Assembly: GCF_026745355.1 (NCBI RefSeq)
Contig: NC_079209.1
Location: 19,686,987 to 19,750,986 of the forward strand
Length of the DNA stretch: 64,000 nucleotides
Direction of reading: 5' to 3'
Source: Beta vulgaris subsp. vulgaris
Lineage: Eukaryota > Streptophyta > Magnoliopsida > Caryophyllales > Amaranthaceae
Below the pieces are notes generated by a model that had not been told where the DNA came from, ran no database searches, and saw nothing but the letters and a program-made list of their open reading frames with translations. Shown here one piece after another: positions 23,743 to 35,543 of the stretch. The first letter of the stretch is position 1. Every line of letters starts with the position of its first letter. The translations under genes were made by a program, and so were the position numbers.

Positions 23743-23818
23743 ATGGGGTCAGAAGGTAGTAAAGCAGAGGTCTCAATGAAGGGTTCTATTATTTTCTCCT
23801 TGTCCTCCATCGTCTTAG
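23743..23818 (+). pseudogene. possible captured first coding exon, unidentified
   Basis: After an acceptor-like AAATTGCAG an ATG opens MGSEGSKAEVSMKG followed by a hydrophobic run, SIIFSLSSIVLG. It closes at a donor-like CTTAG/GTAAGC (GT at 23819). The splice context and hydrophobic tail look exon-like, but I do not recognise the protein and the piece is short. Confidence 0.3.
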
Positions 23819-25297
23819 GTAAGCCCTCAACCAATTAATCTGCGGCTTTTTTTTCAAACTTAAGCAGACCTTCTGGATTAACTTTTCCTACAATAGTACT
23901 AAGACTTCATTTTGTCATAAGCTATATTACTTAGATAGCTAGACCCAAGTACTCATGTCTAGCACAGGTATATTTGTCCAATTGTCAAATCGCATGAAAT
24001 GGAGTGTCATGTTGTATCTGTGCGCTTGTTGTTGTGTCGTATCCAACACGTGGGTAAAATGACAGAGTTTGAGTAATATAGATCATAAGTCATAAGTTTC
24101 TGGAATGACTCGCTGCATTCTTTGAAAGATAAGTAAAGAAGAAACACTCATTATTAGTAATGAATAGATCCTGAGTGGAATGGTATGCCTGTGTGGTTTC
24201 TTCATAGTGGTATTAGGTGACCTAATTCATAAATCTATAATTCTATCAAGAAAGAACGAAAAAGAATTAATCATGTAATTATGCACATCGATTGGACTAT
24301 AATTTGATTGCCTCGTCATTCATACCATTGTTTTCTAAGGTGGAGAAGAACATGGATTTTGTCGAAAGAAAGAGATAGGGTGTTTCATTGTCACTAATAG
24401 ACCAAGCATCAGCATATTCATTACTCTAGGCTATAAATTTGTTTTCACCATCTATAGAATGCTCTATTGAACCTTGTGATTGTAATTTGGTCTTGATGGT
24501 GGATTAAATTATGTTGTAAGCAAATGTTGTCAAGCAAATGATCTATACGCGGTAAGAGATATGCTTCTTGTTTTCGCTTTGTGATAGTAAGAACTGACAC
24601 CATCATTACAATTTTCACTAATTCTTTTCCACTCTTGAAGTTCGTGGGATGTCAAAACCTTACACCGCGTAATTAACAGTTGTATGACCTTATATTTTGC
24701 ACTAGTTTTATCCCTTTACCTTTTATTCTGATTTCGATCTTTGCGTACACCGAAAATTGATTTATGTTGATTGGTGCACATGTTACAAATGTGGAGGGAA
24801 CCAAGCTTGTGCAGTTCACTAGGATCCACCCCTTGAGAGTGCTCACTCGGATCCTTTTAAGTAGTTATCAGGTTTGTGCTTTTTCATCTGCACGCTTTCG
24901 TCTATTGTTTTTCCGGGATAGCAAATGGCTCCTTTGGACGCTTAATGTTACATTTTGTTTGGTCAGAAAGTAACCTTTGTACAATGATAGATGAATAGAT
25001 CATCTTTTTAATTTTCAGCACCCATGAACAAAAGTTGTAACCTTTTGCTTATTGAACAATTTTCCTCAATAACGCGGGAAAAAGAAATCCTCATGTTGTC
25101 CCGACTTACCTAAGTACCATCCATATGTAGGACTGGAAGAGCCGTTTTTTCCCTTGTTCAGCATTAGTCAGGAAGTGGGGTGGAGTAGTCTTGTCTCCTG
25201 ATTGGCAAAAAAGAAGCAATAGAAAAAGCATTATATTTCTGGTTATGTAAATCTGAATTCTGTTTTACTTATACATTGTTTGTTTTGTTTGGTGCAG

Positions 25298-25444
25298 GCA
25301 CGACCACTCTTCAAGGATAGAAGGAAGTTTAGTGAGATAGCGGACCCAACGCTCCAAGGCAGGTATCTAGCAAGGGGGTTGTATCAAGCACTAGCGGTTG
25401 CTGCAATGTGTGTTCAAGAACAACCTAATATGCGAGAAGTGTGA
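25298..25444 (+). pseudogene. captured RLCK (PBS1-like) protein kinase exon fragment
   Basis: A good splice acceptor (TTTGGTGCAG) is followed in the correct phase by [20 protein letters not shown] and [20 protein letters not shown], then EQPNMREV and a stop. This matches subdomains X-XI of receptor-like cytoplasmic kinase subfamily VII (PBS1/PBL-like) kinases, where a Trp codon split by the intron precedes ARPLF. The family acts in plasma-membrane immune and receptor signalling. Only about 46 residues remain: the ATP-binding and catalytic loops are missing, and the frame ends where the host sequence should continue with RPLIADVV. It cannot be a kinase. Confidence 0.85.
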
Positions 25445-25450
25445 TTACAG

Positions 25451-25551
25451 TGCTAGATTATCGAGTGAGATTTCTTGCAAGAAGCTGGAGTACGTTATTT
25501 CTCAACTCGATAAGATGAAGGAGACGATTGATCAATATCAGAAATCTGCAT
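25451..25551 (+). pseudogene. second captured exon-like fragment, unidentified
   Basis: A TTACAG acceptor leads into a frame reading ARLSSEISCKKLEYVISQLD then KMKETIDQYQKSA and a TGA. It is charged and heptad-like, suggesting the end of a coiled-coil protein. It starts seven bases after the kinase fragment, so two host pieces may have been joined. I do not recognise the source gene. Confidence 0.4.
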
Positions 25552-26764
25552 GACATGGATCAAAATGTAAGCTTCTCTATATTTTTGTCCACTATGTCAG
25601 CTTTCCTAGCTATTTTGATTTGGACCTTGGATGATGTACTTGTATTAGGTGATGTCATATGGGACTTGATTTTCTTTGCTGGTGTGAATGTTGTAACGGT
25701 CCTCTACTACATAAGTGTACTTCATTGATTTGTCATTTCAATGGGGGCAGTTGATGTAGGATGACTTTGTGCAGTTGAAGTGGGCCGTGGGCATATAATA
25801 ACACCTGAATTCTCCGATTTGTAAAGTTTTTTTGCTTAATTCTGTTTTTCATTGCCCTCTTTAGAAAGACATTGCTGTTTCAGATTTCTTTTTGTTTTTC
25901 GTTTCAGTTGCACACTTGCACTTATGGGTGACTGATATTAAGTTCGTGCAACCTGTGGTTAATTTAAAGGGACATACATTATATAGAAAGAGGAGAAGTT
26001 ATAGTATTTAGAATTTGAGTAGACAGTATAATATTTCCATGGGTTGTGGTATTTGCATTATTTCAAAATAGGTTAAAAGAGTAAAGAATTTGAAAGTTGG
26101 GACCTGCAGATTGCATAAACTTTTAGCATCATTTTATCTTGTAAGACAACGACTATAATTATAATCTACCCCGGCCCTAATAATAAAGGGGAATAAATTT
26201 AGAAAGAATATAAGGAAAGTAAAACATAGGCAGGCACATCCAATGGAAAACGAGCTGAAGCCATGCACGCCTGTAGATTACTCAAGCACTGCAAATTGCC
26301 TCTAGTGCTGGGGACGATTCCGCTCTGAGCTCTTTTTATCTAATTGTTTTACATGTTCATGGCAGAAACATAGTTGCTGCTCCACTTGGCCTCTAATTCC
26401 TAATTCATTAATTCAAAGTTGCCTATATCATTGGCTTTGTCTTTGCACATACATGAAATGTAGCATTCATTGATGCAAGAAGAATTTTGGAGAGACAGAT
26501 ATTACAGACTAGATGAAGCTCGGTGCTACTATGCCTGCTCAGATAACCACATAGAATGTTTGACACGCAGCTTTGGCTTGCTTAAAAAGTTAAAAGCTAG
26601 ATGAAGTTTTTAGGTAATTATAAAATAGCTAACATATTTTTAATTTCCAGTTTGTGTTTGCCCAACACTAGTTGTTTGATTTAAGTTCAAAGAAAGTTCT
26701 TTCAAGTCATCCTAATGCTTGTAGTTATGACCTAGTTCAATTAGGAGTACCTGATTCTTCTAGT

Positions 26765-26990
26765 ACACAATTCTCTAGCTTATTAGCTTTTGGCTTACAC
26801 TTCTTTATGCCTAGCTTATTAGCTTTTGGGTTGCACTTCCTTAAAGTTTGAGCTAGTTTTATGAAATAGCGCCAATATGAGCATGATTGCAAAGAATATC
26901 AATTTTGGTTTTTGGTTCCTGTCTTCTCCTGCTATGATGCAGTTTTTTGGTTCCAGTCTTCTCCTGCTATGATGCAGACTTCTAGCCATT
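26765..26990 (+). repeat. short local tandem duplications in CACTA 1
   Basis: Two adjacent duplications of about 45 bp occur. One is built on CTAGCTTATTAGCTTTTGG (near 26776 and 26812), the other on TCTTCTCCTGCTATGATGCAG (near 26922 and 26958). They have no visible coding role. Confidence 0.75.
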
Positions 26991-27839
26991 GACCTAGACA
27001 GTTTGCTATTTTCTTCTTATACTTTATTCTTGACGATTATGCTATCATAATGAAGTTTGTTTATATCAATTGACCTGAACATGCTGTTCTACTCATCTTA
27101 TTGATGCATCCTACTAGCCATTGGCCTAGACATTTGGTTCTTATGATGCTCGAACTCGGGTATGACGATCTGACATAAGTACAGATTTGAGCGTTAGATT
27201 CGTGAAGTTGTCAATCTAATTTATGAATTATTAGGGATTTTGATGTTTGATTTCGAAGATGGTTGATTTTTCGATGGTTTGCTGGAGTTTGTGGGACTTT
27301 GACTGAATTTTTATTCTGATGCTGATATCACTTTGAGCGAATATCAGTTTACCATACTTGACTTTCCCTTTGTATTTTAACTTTTTATCCAGATTCACTG
27401 TCAAAGTATACCTCTATGTTTTAGTGGTGTAAATCAGAGTTGCAATCTAGTTAAATATGTATGACGATCTAGATCCTCTACGTTTAGTTAAATATTTTTG
27501 TATCTCATACGATGTATTGTTTTGGTTTGGTTGAAGCTTTTGTTTTTTGCATTTCTATTCTTTTATTTTCCCGACCATTATAATTAATTATAATAAATGT
27601 ATTGGTTCATTCTTTATGTTCTTTCATAATTTATAGTCTTGATCGTCTTGTTATGACTAATTGATATATGTATTATGTATATATTATATAGTGACTTAAA
27701 AGCATGTTTGTGTGCCTTGTTCTAACTTTAAACAAATGTATTTGCTGCTTTGCTACTGTAGTTTTGTTTTGCTAAGACTTGTTACCAATGCTGCTACCCA
27801 CCAGGTAGCTGGTTTTAATTTTTTTTTTTTTTTAAAAAA

Positions 27840-28074
27840 AGAGCAAATGCTCCGGTTGTTAGGGAAAACCGGAGCACTTGTGAGACAAATGCTCCGGTTT
27901 TTCCTTTACAACCGGAGCATTTGAGCTTCTTTTGCTACTAAAAGAAGCTCAAATGCTCCGGTTTTTTAAAGAACCGGAGCATTTGAGAAATGCTCAAATG
28001 CTCGTATGACGTCTGCTACAAGCCAAATACGGAGTATTTGTGGGGGTTTTTACCGGAGCATTTGAGCATTTTTC
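27840..28074. repeat. right subterminal repeats of CACTA 1
   Basis: Multiple AAATGCTCCGGTT and AACCGGAGCATTTG units in both orientations lie directly before the right inverted repeat, mirroring the left end. Confidence 0.88.
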
Positions 28075-28082
28075 CACTAGTG

Positions 28083-28138
28083 TAGTAAGCAAGAAGTTCC
28101 TCAAATAAAAATAGAAAACAGATTTTATTTAGCAAACT
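28083..28138 (+). mobile_element. Ogre-like LTR copy B, 56-bp segment between CACTA 1 and 2
   Basis: TAGTAAGCAAGAAGTTCCTC aligns with TAGTAAGTAAAGAAGTTTATC of copy A just after its MITE. This shows it is host LTR and not CACTA sequence. Confidence 0.8.
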
Positions 28139-29414
28139 ACTACAAAAAAAGCCTAGGAAACCGGTTGAAAACGACCTAGGAAACCGGACTACAACACGTT
28201 TCCATTTCATATGTGTCCTAGGTCAAGTGACCGGTTAAAATACATGGCTTCTTTGATTCTTGAGAGACCAATTGACAAGGAAAACCAGTCTCTTAGATAA
28301 GTATACATATACTATGAAAAAAGTTAAGGAGACCAGTTAACATTTATAATCAGTATCCTTACCTTACCCTTTGAAACCAATTATTAACCACATCCGGTTT
28401 CTTCGGTGTATTACATGTTTTTTTAAATTAAAATCTTACAATATACATACATTATTTGCTCCTGTATTTGCGGTCCCTTGTATATATATGCTTTTAAAAA
28501 AACAAATCTATAAATAGCCACAATAATAATAATATCATGAAACAAAATTCCTGCTTGCTCTATTAATAATGTAAAAAAATATTTTCTAAATTTAATTTGC
28601 ATACAAAATCAATTTCAGTAGTCAAAGCATCAATTGCTTCCAATAATTAATGTCTTCAAAATAAAATTGCTATAATATAATGATATCCACTGAAATATAA
28701 ACTCTAACTTGAGCAAATAATATGTACAATTGAAACTTGACCTGTCTTCAATCTCCATTGTCTCGTGTTTGATTGTTTTAATATTTTACCCAAGTATCTC
28801 TTAGCTCGTCAATCATCTCTTGTGAATAAGTGCTAGGAATCACGGGAAAGTACTACAAAATAATTACAGAGAATTATAATTAGAACTACTATATCTATAA
28901 ATATTACAACTTTCATATATACAAAAAGGGTGGTTGCCGTACCGACAAAAAAAGTTTTAACAGTGCGGTTACCAAACCGATTAAATTAGCGGTCAAACCG
29001 TACGGTTACATTTATGATTTAGCCGAAATACCGAAATATTTTTTATCTCTATTTAATTGTTGTGAAACATTTTCAAACAATTACATTAATTCTAATATTT
29101 GTTGCTAAGTTACAACAATTAGAGTAAGTATGTAATTATTTGGAAACTCTAGTACTAATATAAACACTATCACTAGGAAATGAGGTGAATTCTTAGTCTT
29201 GGTTATATAATCCAATTGATTTATTATCTACTTTATAATACATTTTATATTAGAGTATATATAATATTAATATATATGCACCAAAAAATTGCAAATATAT
29301 ATGTACATTAAGTAAAACATAATCGTATAACTTAAATAACGGTTGATGGTTAACCGAAAAACCGTACCAGGAAAACGGTTAATCGCTTAGGCGGTAACCG
29401 GACTAAATGGTTAC

Positions 29415-29903
29415 TGTATGGGTATAACCCAAGTTCATTAGCGGCCTTCTCATCTATGGCCGCGAATAGGATTATGGACGCGAGTACGATAAAACCATTA
29501 AAAGCACCGTTCGAGCCAGTTCATCCCCTAGGACCGACAGTGTTGGCGGGCGCCTAACAAGACAAAATAGAGGGAATCTTCCCACCTGTCAAAAGCATCA
29601 TAGCCCTACACGTGTCAAAGGATTATACGTCTTGTCAGAGGAATAGTACTTCTATAAATACCCCAATGGTACTATTCTGCAGGTACATTCTCTTACACCT
29701 AAAAATAGCTTATCTTCTCTCTCTTGTTTCTCTCTCTACATCCTAGTGTGTCCAAATATCTGACTTGAGCGTCGGAGGGGGTTTCCTCAAAACCACCCCG
29801 AGGGTAGTTTACGTTTGCATCCTGTGCAGTTTTCCAGCAAGGACGTGAGCTCTCAGAACTTAGCGGACTCGTGCGAGGACGCTAACTGTTTTCAACCGAA
29901 ACA
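29415..29903 (+). repeat. 5' LTR of the Tat element
   Basis: A 489-bp LTR from TGTATGGGTATAACCC to ACCGAAACA, followed by the PBS. The TATA box is at 29653-29660 (CTTCTATAAATACCCC), with a CT-rich leader downstream. Confidence 0.95.
29653..29660 (+). promoter_or_regulatory. TATA box of the Tat 5' LTR
   Basis: ACTTCTATAAATACCCCAAT is conserved in both LTRs (3' LTR copy at 39917-39924). It is the expected start of genomic RNA about 30 bp downstream. Confidence 0.7.
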
Positions 29904-29905
29904 AT

Positions 29906-29924
29906 TTGGCGCTAGAAGGAGGGG
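29906..29924 (+). promoter_or_regulatory. primer-binding site of the Tat element
   Basis: TTGGCGCTAGAAGGAGGGG starts two bases after the 5' LTR, in the usual position for a tRNA-primed minus-strand start. The tRNA is not identified here. Confidence 0.7.
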
Positions 29925-29952
29925 TCCTCCCAACCTTAGCAAAGAAACAACC

Positions 29953-31436
29953 ATGGGTGACGTAAACAACACAAACAAGGATCCAAGGATAAGGATGTCG
30001 GCCAGACCTCGTCGCAGCCAGTCATCACTGGGGCGATGGGAAACCCACAATTCAACTACCAATCTCCCGAGGGACAGACTCCAAATAGTAACATACCTCT
30101 CAATTTAGCTCAGCTAAGTCAATTCTCACCTGAACAGCTGCAAACTGTAGCTTCTTTCATTCAAATGTTGACTGCCAACCCCCAACAAAGCACACCCAAT
30201 CAACCTGCTGGCGGTGCACGTAAGCGACCACTGGCCACGGCCGGTAGGAACGCGGACGGCACCCCTCTTCGAAAATGCGATCTTTGAACCTAGTGACGAG
30301 AGATGGAAAAAAGGATTGATCAGTCAACTATGAAGAAGACATTTGGAGACAGAAGAATTGTATCATTCAGAGGAAGAGGCCCGGGTGGCTCCCGTCGTGA
30401 GTACAGTGCCTCAGGCGCTAGTAACTATTCGATGGGGGGTCACCTACTCATTAAGCCTAAGCTCTCCCCTTCACATGGATATTTTGAATCATCCAATGAC
30501 GAGAATCAAGATGCCAACCTCCAAGTATGATGGCACTTCGGATCCAGATGACCACGTGGCTGCTTAGAAGGCCACATGTTCCTTTACACTGATGTGGACG
30601 CCATATGGTGCAAGGTCTTCCCGTCCACATTGACAGGCATAGCCCAGACATGGTTCAAAAGTCTAAAGCCAGGTAGCATCTCTAGCTTCTCCCAGTTGTC
30701 GTCCACATTCAGTACTCACTTTGTTAGTAATAGACGTCGCGAGCGTACTACGGGAGAACTGTTATCTGTCAAGCAGGGGGCCATCGAAAGTTTAAGGGAC
30801 TATATCGGTCGCTTTAATGTTGAAGCCGTTTCAATTCCACGCTTACAACAAGATGTAGTGGTGCCAGCCTTGAAGACTGGCTTCAAGGAGGGGTCACCAT
30901 TTCGAAATTATCTGGGTCGTAAATCTTACACCACTCTGGGTCCCGTCCTGGGTAAAGCAAATGATTATATCAGAGGGGAGAGTTTGACAAAGCTGTGGGT
31001 AACCGTGAATCTGAGAAGAAAGAGGATAAGCAAAAGAAAGATAAGGGTCGAATCTGATCGCGCCCGAGATGATAGCGACAAGAGTCGCATATGGTAAAAA
31101 GGGAGATGAACGAGAAAGGGATGGTGAGAGGTATGACCGCGATCGTAGGGATCGTGAAAGAATGTTCGGGAAGGGGTGAGCGCAAGACAGATTTGAGCGT
31201 ACACCCAACTGACTACCTCAAGAAGTCAGATCTTTTTGAAGAACAAGGATAGCGACAAATGGCAGCGTCCTAACCTATGTTCCACAAAAATCGTGATAAA
31301 AGCAAATGGTGTGATTTCCATGGGGATCACGGCCATGTCACGGAATTGTCGTCACTTGAAAGATAATCTAGAAGATTTGTTAGAAGAGGCTATTTCAGCC
31401 AATATAAAGCACAGACGAAAGAAGGAGATCTGGTAA
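29953..31436 (+). pseudogene. Tat gag remnant
   Basis: An ATG opens MGDVNNTNKDPRIRMSARPR. After frameshifts the reading gives LNLAQLSQFSPEQLQTVASF, then MPTSKYDGTSDPDDHVAA. The capsid-like Retrotrans_gag core is MFLYTDVDAIWCKVFPSTLT, AQTWFKSLKPGSISSFSQLS, HFVSNRRRERTTGELLSVKQ and SLRDYIGRFNVEAVSI. A basic K/R/D-rich tail follows. Gag would package element RNA into cytoplasmic particles. Stops at 30567 and 31097 and several frame changes show it is not functional. Confidence 0.85.
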
Positions 31437-31573
31437 ACCAGTCAAAGAACGTTCAATCAAGGATCAGTGAAATTCAGTCATCAGTGGCGGACCTATTCAT
31501 GGAGGTAGTGTGAATGGGCCAAAGCCAGCCTGAAAGAATTCAGGCACCAAGTCAATTTCAATGAGAGCATGAA

Positions 31574-32050
31574 GTGGAGGCATCCGCCAGCCATGCCGGC
31601 AATGACTTTACACTGAAAGACGCGAGCATGTGGTTTTCCCTCATGAGACCCATTGGTGGTCCCTTAAGAATTTCGAACTGTTTGGTCCATAGGATCCTGG
31701 TAGACGGTGGAAGCTCAGCTAACATCCTGTATCTCTCAACGTTCGAAAAATTGATGATAGGACGAGAATACTTGAAGCCTGTCCGATATCCTGTAATTGG
31801 TTCACCGGGGCGTCTGTAACTCCGGAGGGTTTGGTGAGCCTCCCGGTCCGGATAGGAGACGGCAATGAAGTCCGGGATGTCATGACTGAATTTCTGGTGG
31901 TAGACGTTCCTGGGCCTACAAGCCATAGTGGGACGCCTCTGATACATGATGTCCAAGGATCGTTTCCACTTATCATCTGACAATGCTGTTACGTCACCAA
32001 TGAAGGGACGACAGCTAAGCTGAGGGGAACCAGGAGGCAGCAAGTCATGC
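31574..32050 (+). pseudogene. Tat aspartic protease remnant
   Basis: FTLKDASMWFSLMRPIGGPL is followed by CLVHRILVDGGSSANILYLS, the retroviral-type protease core. The catalytic Asp is kept, but the usual DTGSS or DSGSS reads DGGSS. It ends in a frameshift near 31815, after which the other frame gives GLVSLPVRIGDG-like flap sequence. It would process the Gag-Pol polyprotein; here it is broken. Confidence 0.75.
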
Positions 32051-32399
32051 TATTTGACAACCCTAAAACAGCCAGCTAGGAGGATGCCAGTGGAAGAAGC
32101 AAATCCACCCGGGAGAAAGCAAAGAAGGGCTCAAAGAAGGGCCGCGATGAATGAGCAAGAAGAGAAAGAAATGGAGAAAGATAAGGAGATGATGGAAATA
32201 TCAATGGAGGAGTTAGAGGCCAGGCCAGAGGATACGCCAAGGCCAAAACCTGATGGAGAAACTCAGCAGGAAATGCTGGCGGAAGATCCGGCGAGGACGG
32301 TGGCTGTAGGGACAGATATAGATCCGGAGGTAGGATCAATTTGGTGGCACTCTTAAGAGAGAATGCAGACGTCTTCGCGTTCTCCGCTGATGAGATGCC

Positions 32400-33680
32400 G
32401 GGGATAGACCCTCTGTAATTGTCCATCGCTTAAAGTGGATAGTGCCGTCCGTCCATCAAGCAGAAGAAAGAAATTTTTCGGCGACAAGAATAAAGCCATA
32501 AAAGAGGAGGTAGAAAATTGTTGGCGGCAGGATTTATCGAGCCATGTGACTACCCAGAATGGTTGGCTAATGTCGTTATGGTAAAGAAAGCTAACGGCCA
32601 AGGAGAATGTGTGTGGACTTCACGGATCTCAATAGGGCTGCCCAAAAGACTGCTATCCTTTGCCTAGGATAGACCAGTTAGTAGATCTACTAGCGGTCAT
32701 CATGCTCTCTCAGTTTTATGGATGCATTCTCAGGATATCATCAAATCAGCTTACTCGGAGCAGATAGAAAGAAGACGGCATTTATAACAGACTGTGGAGT
32801 TTACAATTATAAGGCGATGCCTTTTGGGCTTCGTAATGCCGGAGCCACTTACCAGAAGTTGGTCGATAAAGGTTTTGCGGATCAGAGAGGCAGAAACATA
32901 GAAGCTTATGTTGACGACTCCATCGTCAAAAGTAGATCTGACCGCGAGCACCTAGAAGATTTGGCTGAAACGTTTAGAACGCTGAAAAGGTACCAGATGA
33001 AGCTTAATCCTAAAAAATGTGTGTTCGGAGTGAAGGCAGGGAAGTTTCTTGGTTTTCTTGTCAGCAAAAGGGGAATAGATGCGAATCCGGAAAAGATTCA
33101 GGCAATCATGACCTTGCCAGAACCTAAGGGGGTGAAAGACATCCAAAGTTTAACAGGAATGGCGTCACTTACCCGATTTATCTCCAACAAGCCGACAAGG
33201 CCTTGCCTTTCTTCGCTCTGTTGAGGGGAAACAAAAAGTTCGATGGGGGGAAGACCAGAGCAAAGCCTTCGCGGCTGTGAAAGAGCACTTGAAAAAATTA
33301 CCTACAATCACAAGACCGAGACAGGGGACGTACTGCAGTTGTATGTTTCAGCGTCCCAAAGACGGTCGCGGCCGTACTATTGGTGGAGAAGGAGAAACGA
33401 CAGTGCCCCATATACTTTATAAGTCATATCCTTAACGGCCCAGAAAGCCTTACCAGTTGGTAGAAAGATGGCCTTGGCAGTCATCATAGCAGCCAGGAAC
33501 TCAGGCCATACTTCGATTGTCATCCCATCCAGGTGCTCACAAATCAACCACTGGAAAAAGCTCTTCAGAAGATGGATAGTGGGTCGTCTGACTGAAATGG
33601 GCCGTAGAGCTATCTGAGTATGATATTCAATACAAGCCCAGAACCGCCATTAAAGCTCAGGCCTTGGCGGATTTCATGGT
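32400..33680 (+). pseudogene. Tat reverse transcriptase and RNase H remnant
   Basis: The longest intact block (32718-33224) shows MDAFSGYHQISL, KKTAFITDCGVYNYKAMPFG, LRNAGATYQKLVDK and the catalytic YVDDSIVKS. It continues with MKLNPKKCVFGVKAGKFLGF and RGIDANPEKIQAIMTLPEPK. The fingers upstream and the RNase H downstream (VSASQ- and AVIIAARN-like pieces near 33350-33500) are in shifted frames with stops. The family copies element RNA into DNA inside particles. Confidence 0.88.
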
Positions 33681-33689
33681 AGAGGCCTC

Positions 33690-34090
33690 GTATGAAGAAG
33701 AAGAGGTAGAGCAGAAAGAAAGTTGGCTATTGGAAGTAGATGGTCCGCTGCTGATAGCGGCTCAGGAGCCGGATAGTAATGACAAGCCCGGAAGGTAACA
33801 CTTTCAGTACGCTATCAGATTCGGTTTCCCAGCATCAAACAATGAAGCGGAATATGAAGCAGCCATAGCTGGTCTAAGAATGTGCTTGGCGGCTGGTGCC
33901 AGCAAGTACTACTAAAGACTGACTCTCAATTGGTTAGCGGCCAGCTCAAAGGGGACTTTGAAGTTAGAGGAGTAAACATGGCGAAGTATGTGCAGAAGGC
34001 AAAAGAGTTGATAGCTCAGCTTCGGCGTTTCGAAGTCAGGCCATACCGCGAGCGGAGAACGCAAAAGCAGATGCTCTTTCTAAGCTAGCC
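33690..34090 (+). pseudogene. Tat second (archaeal-type) RNase H remnant
   Basis: LLEVDGPLLIAAQEP is followed by YAIRFGFPASNNEAEYEAAI and AGLRMCLAAG, then in another frame LLKTDSQLVSGQLKGDFEVR and MAKYVQKAKELIAQLRRFEV. The NNEAEYEA and TDSQLV motifs belong to the additional RNase H that Tat-lineage elements carry between the first RNase H and the integrase. Stops and one frameshift disrupt it. Confidence 0.85.
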
Positions 34091-34379
34091 AGCTCCAATT
34101 CATTCAACGTTGAAAGGACAGTCACCATAGACATGCAAAAAGACAAAAGCATTTTAGAAGAGATTGTGACCGTCAACAGGTAAACCAGCAGGGGGAATGG
34201 TTCAGTGAGCTGGTGGCGTACAAACTGACAGGGGTACTCCCAAGCAATCCCTTCGCGCGAAGAATTAAGACGACAGGCAAACTGGTACATCATATACAGG
34301 GATGAGCTATACAGAAAGTCATTTAGCCTGCCTCTACTAAATGCGCAACGGCATGGGAAGCGAAGAAGATACTGGAAGA

Positions 34380-35420
34380 AATACATGAGGGTATTTGCGG
34401 AATCATATCGGCGGAAAAGCTTTAGCTTAAAGGCCTAAGGGCTGGGTTCTACTGGCCAACCATGCTGCGGATGCTCAGAGCTATGTCAAGAAATGTGATA
34501 AGTGTCAAAGATTTGCTCCCGTCATCAACAGACCGGCCCATGATCTGCAGCCCATATTTTGTCCCATCCCGTTTGCGCAGTGGGGGATGGATATCCTGGG
34601 GCCGTTTACAAAGGCAACGAGGGGAAGGAAGTTCTTGATAGTGGGCATAGATTACTTCACAAAGTGGATAGAAGCGGAGCCGACAGTTCAAATTAAAGCC
34701 CACCAAGTCAAGAGATTCATTTGGCAGAATATAATGACAAGATTTGGGATCCCCATGGCTATTGTTTTCGACCATGGCGTCCAGTTCGACTGTCGTCCAA
34801 TACAAGCTTTCCTGACAGAGTACAGAGTAAAATTCGCATACTCAGCTGTGTGCCACCCCAAAGCAATGGCCAAGCGGAGGCCGCGAATAAACAAATCCTA
34901 AACGCCCTAAAGAAGAAGCTGGATGAATTTAAGGGAAAGTGGGCAGATATGGTGCCTGCCGTCCTATGGTCGAACAGAACAACAGAGAAAGAAGCGACGG
35001 GAGAAAATCCTTTCAAACTGGCTTTCGGAGAGAAGCAGTGCTGCCGGTCGAGGTGGGTCTCCCTCATACCGGGTGAAAATCAGGACTAGACGCGAATGAA
35101 CAGCTCTCAAGGAAAGTCTGGATTTCCTACCTGAGTAAGGCTCATGGCGGAATTGAGAGCAGCTGCTTATAAGACAGAATCAGTAAAGCCTACAACAAGA
35201 GAGTCTGGGAAAGGCAGCTGGAGGTCAATGATCTCGTCCTCAGGAGAACAGCCGCCACTGGTAAAGCGCATGCTGAAGGGAAGCTAACTGCAAACTGGGA
35301 AGGCCCGTACGTAATCGCTCAGAAGATAGGCCCCGGTTCCTTTATCCTTAAAGATATGGACGGAAAAAGAGCTCAAGAACTGCTGGAACGCGAATGTTCC
35401 GAAAAAGTATTATGTGTAGG
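34380..35420 (+). pseudogene. Tat integrase remnant
   Basis: The zinc-binding HHCC end appears as YVKKCDKCQRFAP near 34480. The core begins QWGMDILGPFTKATRGRKFL, IVGIDYFTKWIEAEP and continues FGIPMAIVFDHGVQFDCRPI. The second frame gives SNGQAEAANKQILNALKKKL and AVLWSNRTTEKEATGENPF. The C-terminal region reads YNKRVWERQLEVNDLVLRRT and LTANWEGPYVIAQKIGPGSF. At least two frameshifts and two stops make it inactive. Confidence 0.88.
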
Positions 35421-35543
35421 AATAATTGTAATTGGCCAAGAGCCTTTGATTGAATTACATAAATGACATAACCTACACTAGCGTTCCGATAAATTCTTTT
35501 GTTTGTTATTGTATCATATATTTGTTAACATCTGCGGAAAAAG

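Larger units (their letters stand above)
21133..28082. mobile_element. CACTA transposon 1, non-autonomous, 6.95 kb
   Basis: The ends are CACTAGTGGAAAAA and TTTTTCCACTAGTG, perfect 14-bp inverted repeats. They are flanked by a TAG duplication (21130-21132, 28083-28085). Both ends carry subterminal repeats built on AAATGCTCCGGTT and its complement, as in En/Spm elements. No transposase similarity is visible inside. The interior instead holds a CT-rich leader-like stretch, intron-like sequence and at least one captured host exon (protein kinase). It is therefore a Pack-CACTA type element, mobilised in trans if at all. Confidence 0.95.
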
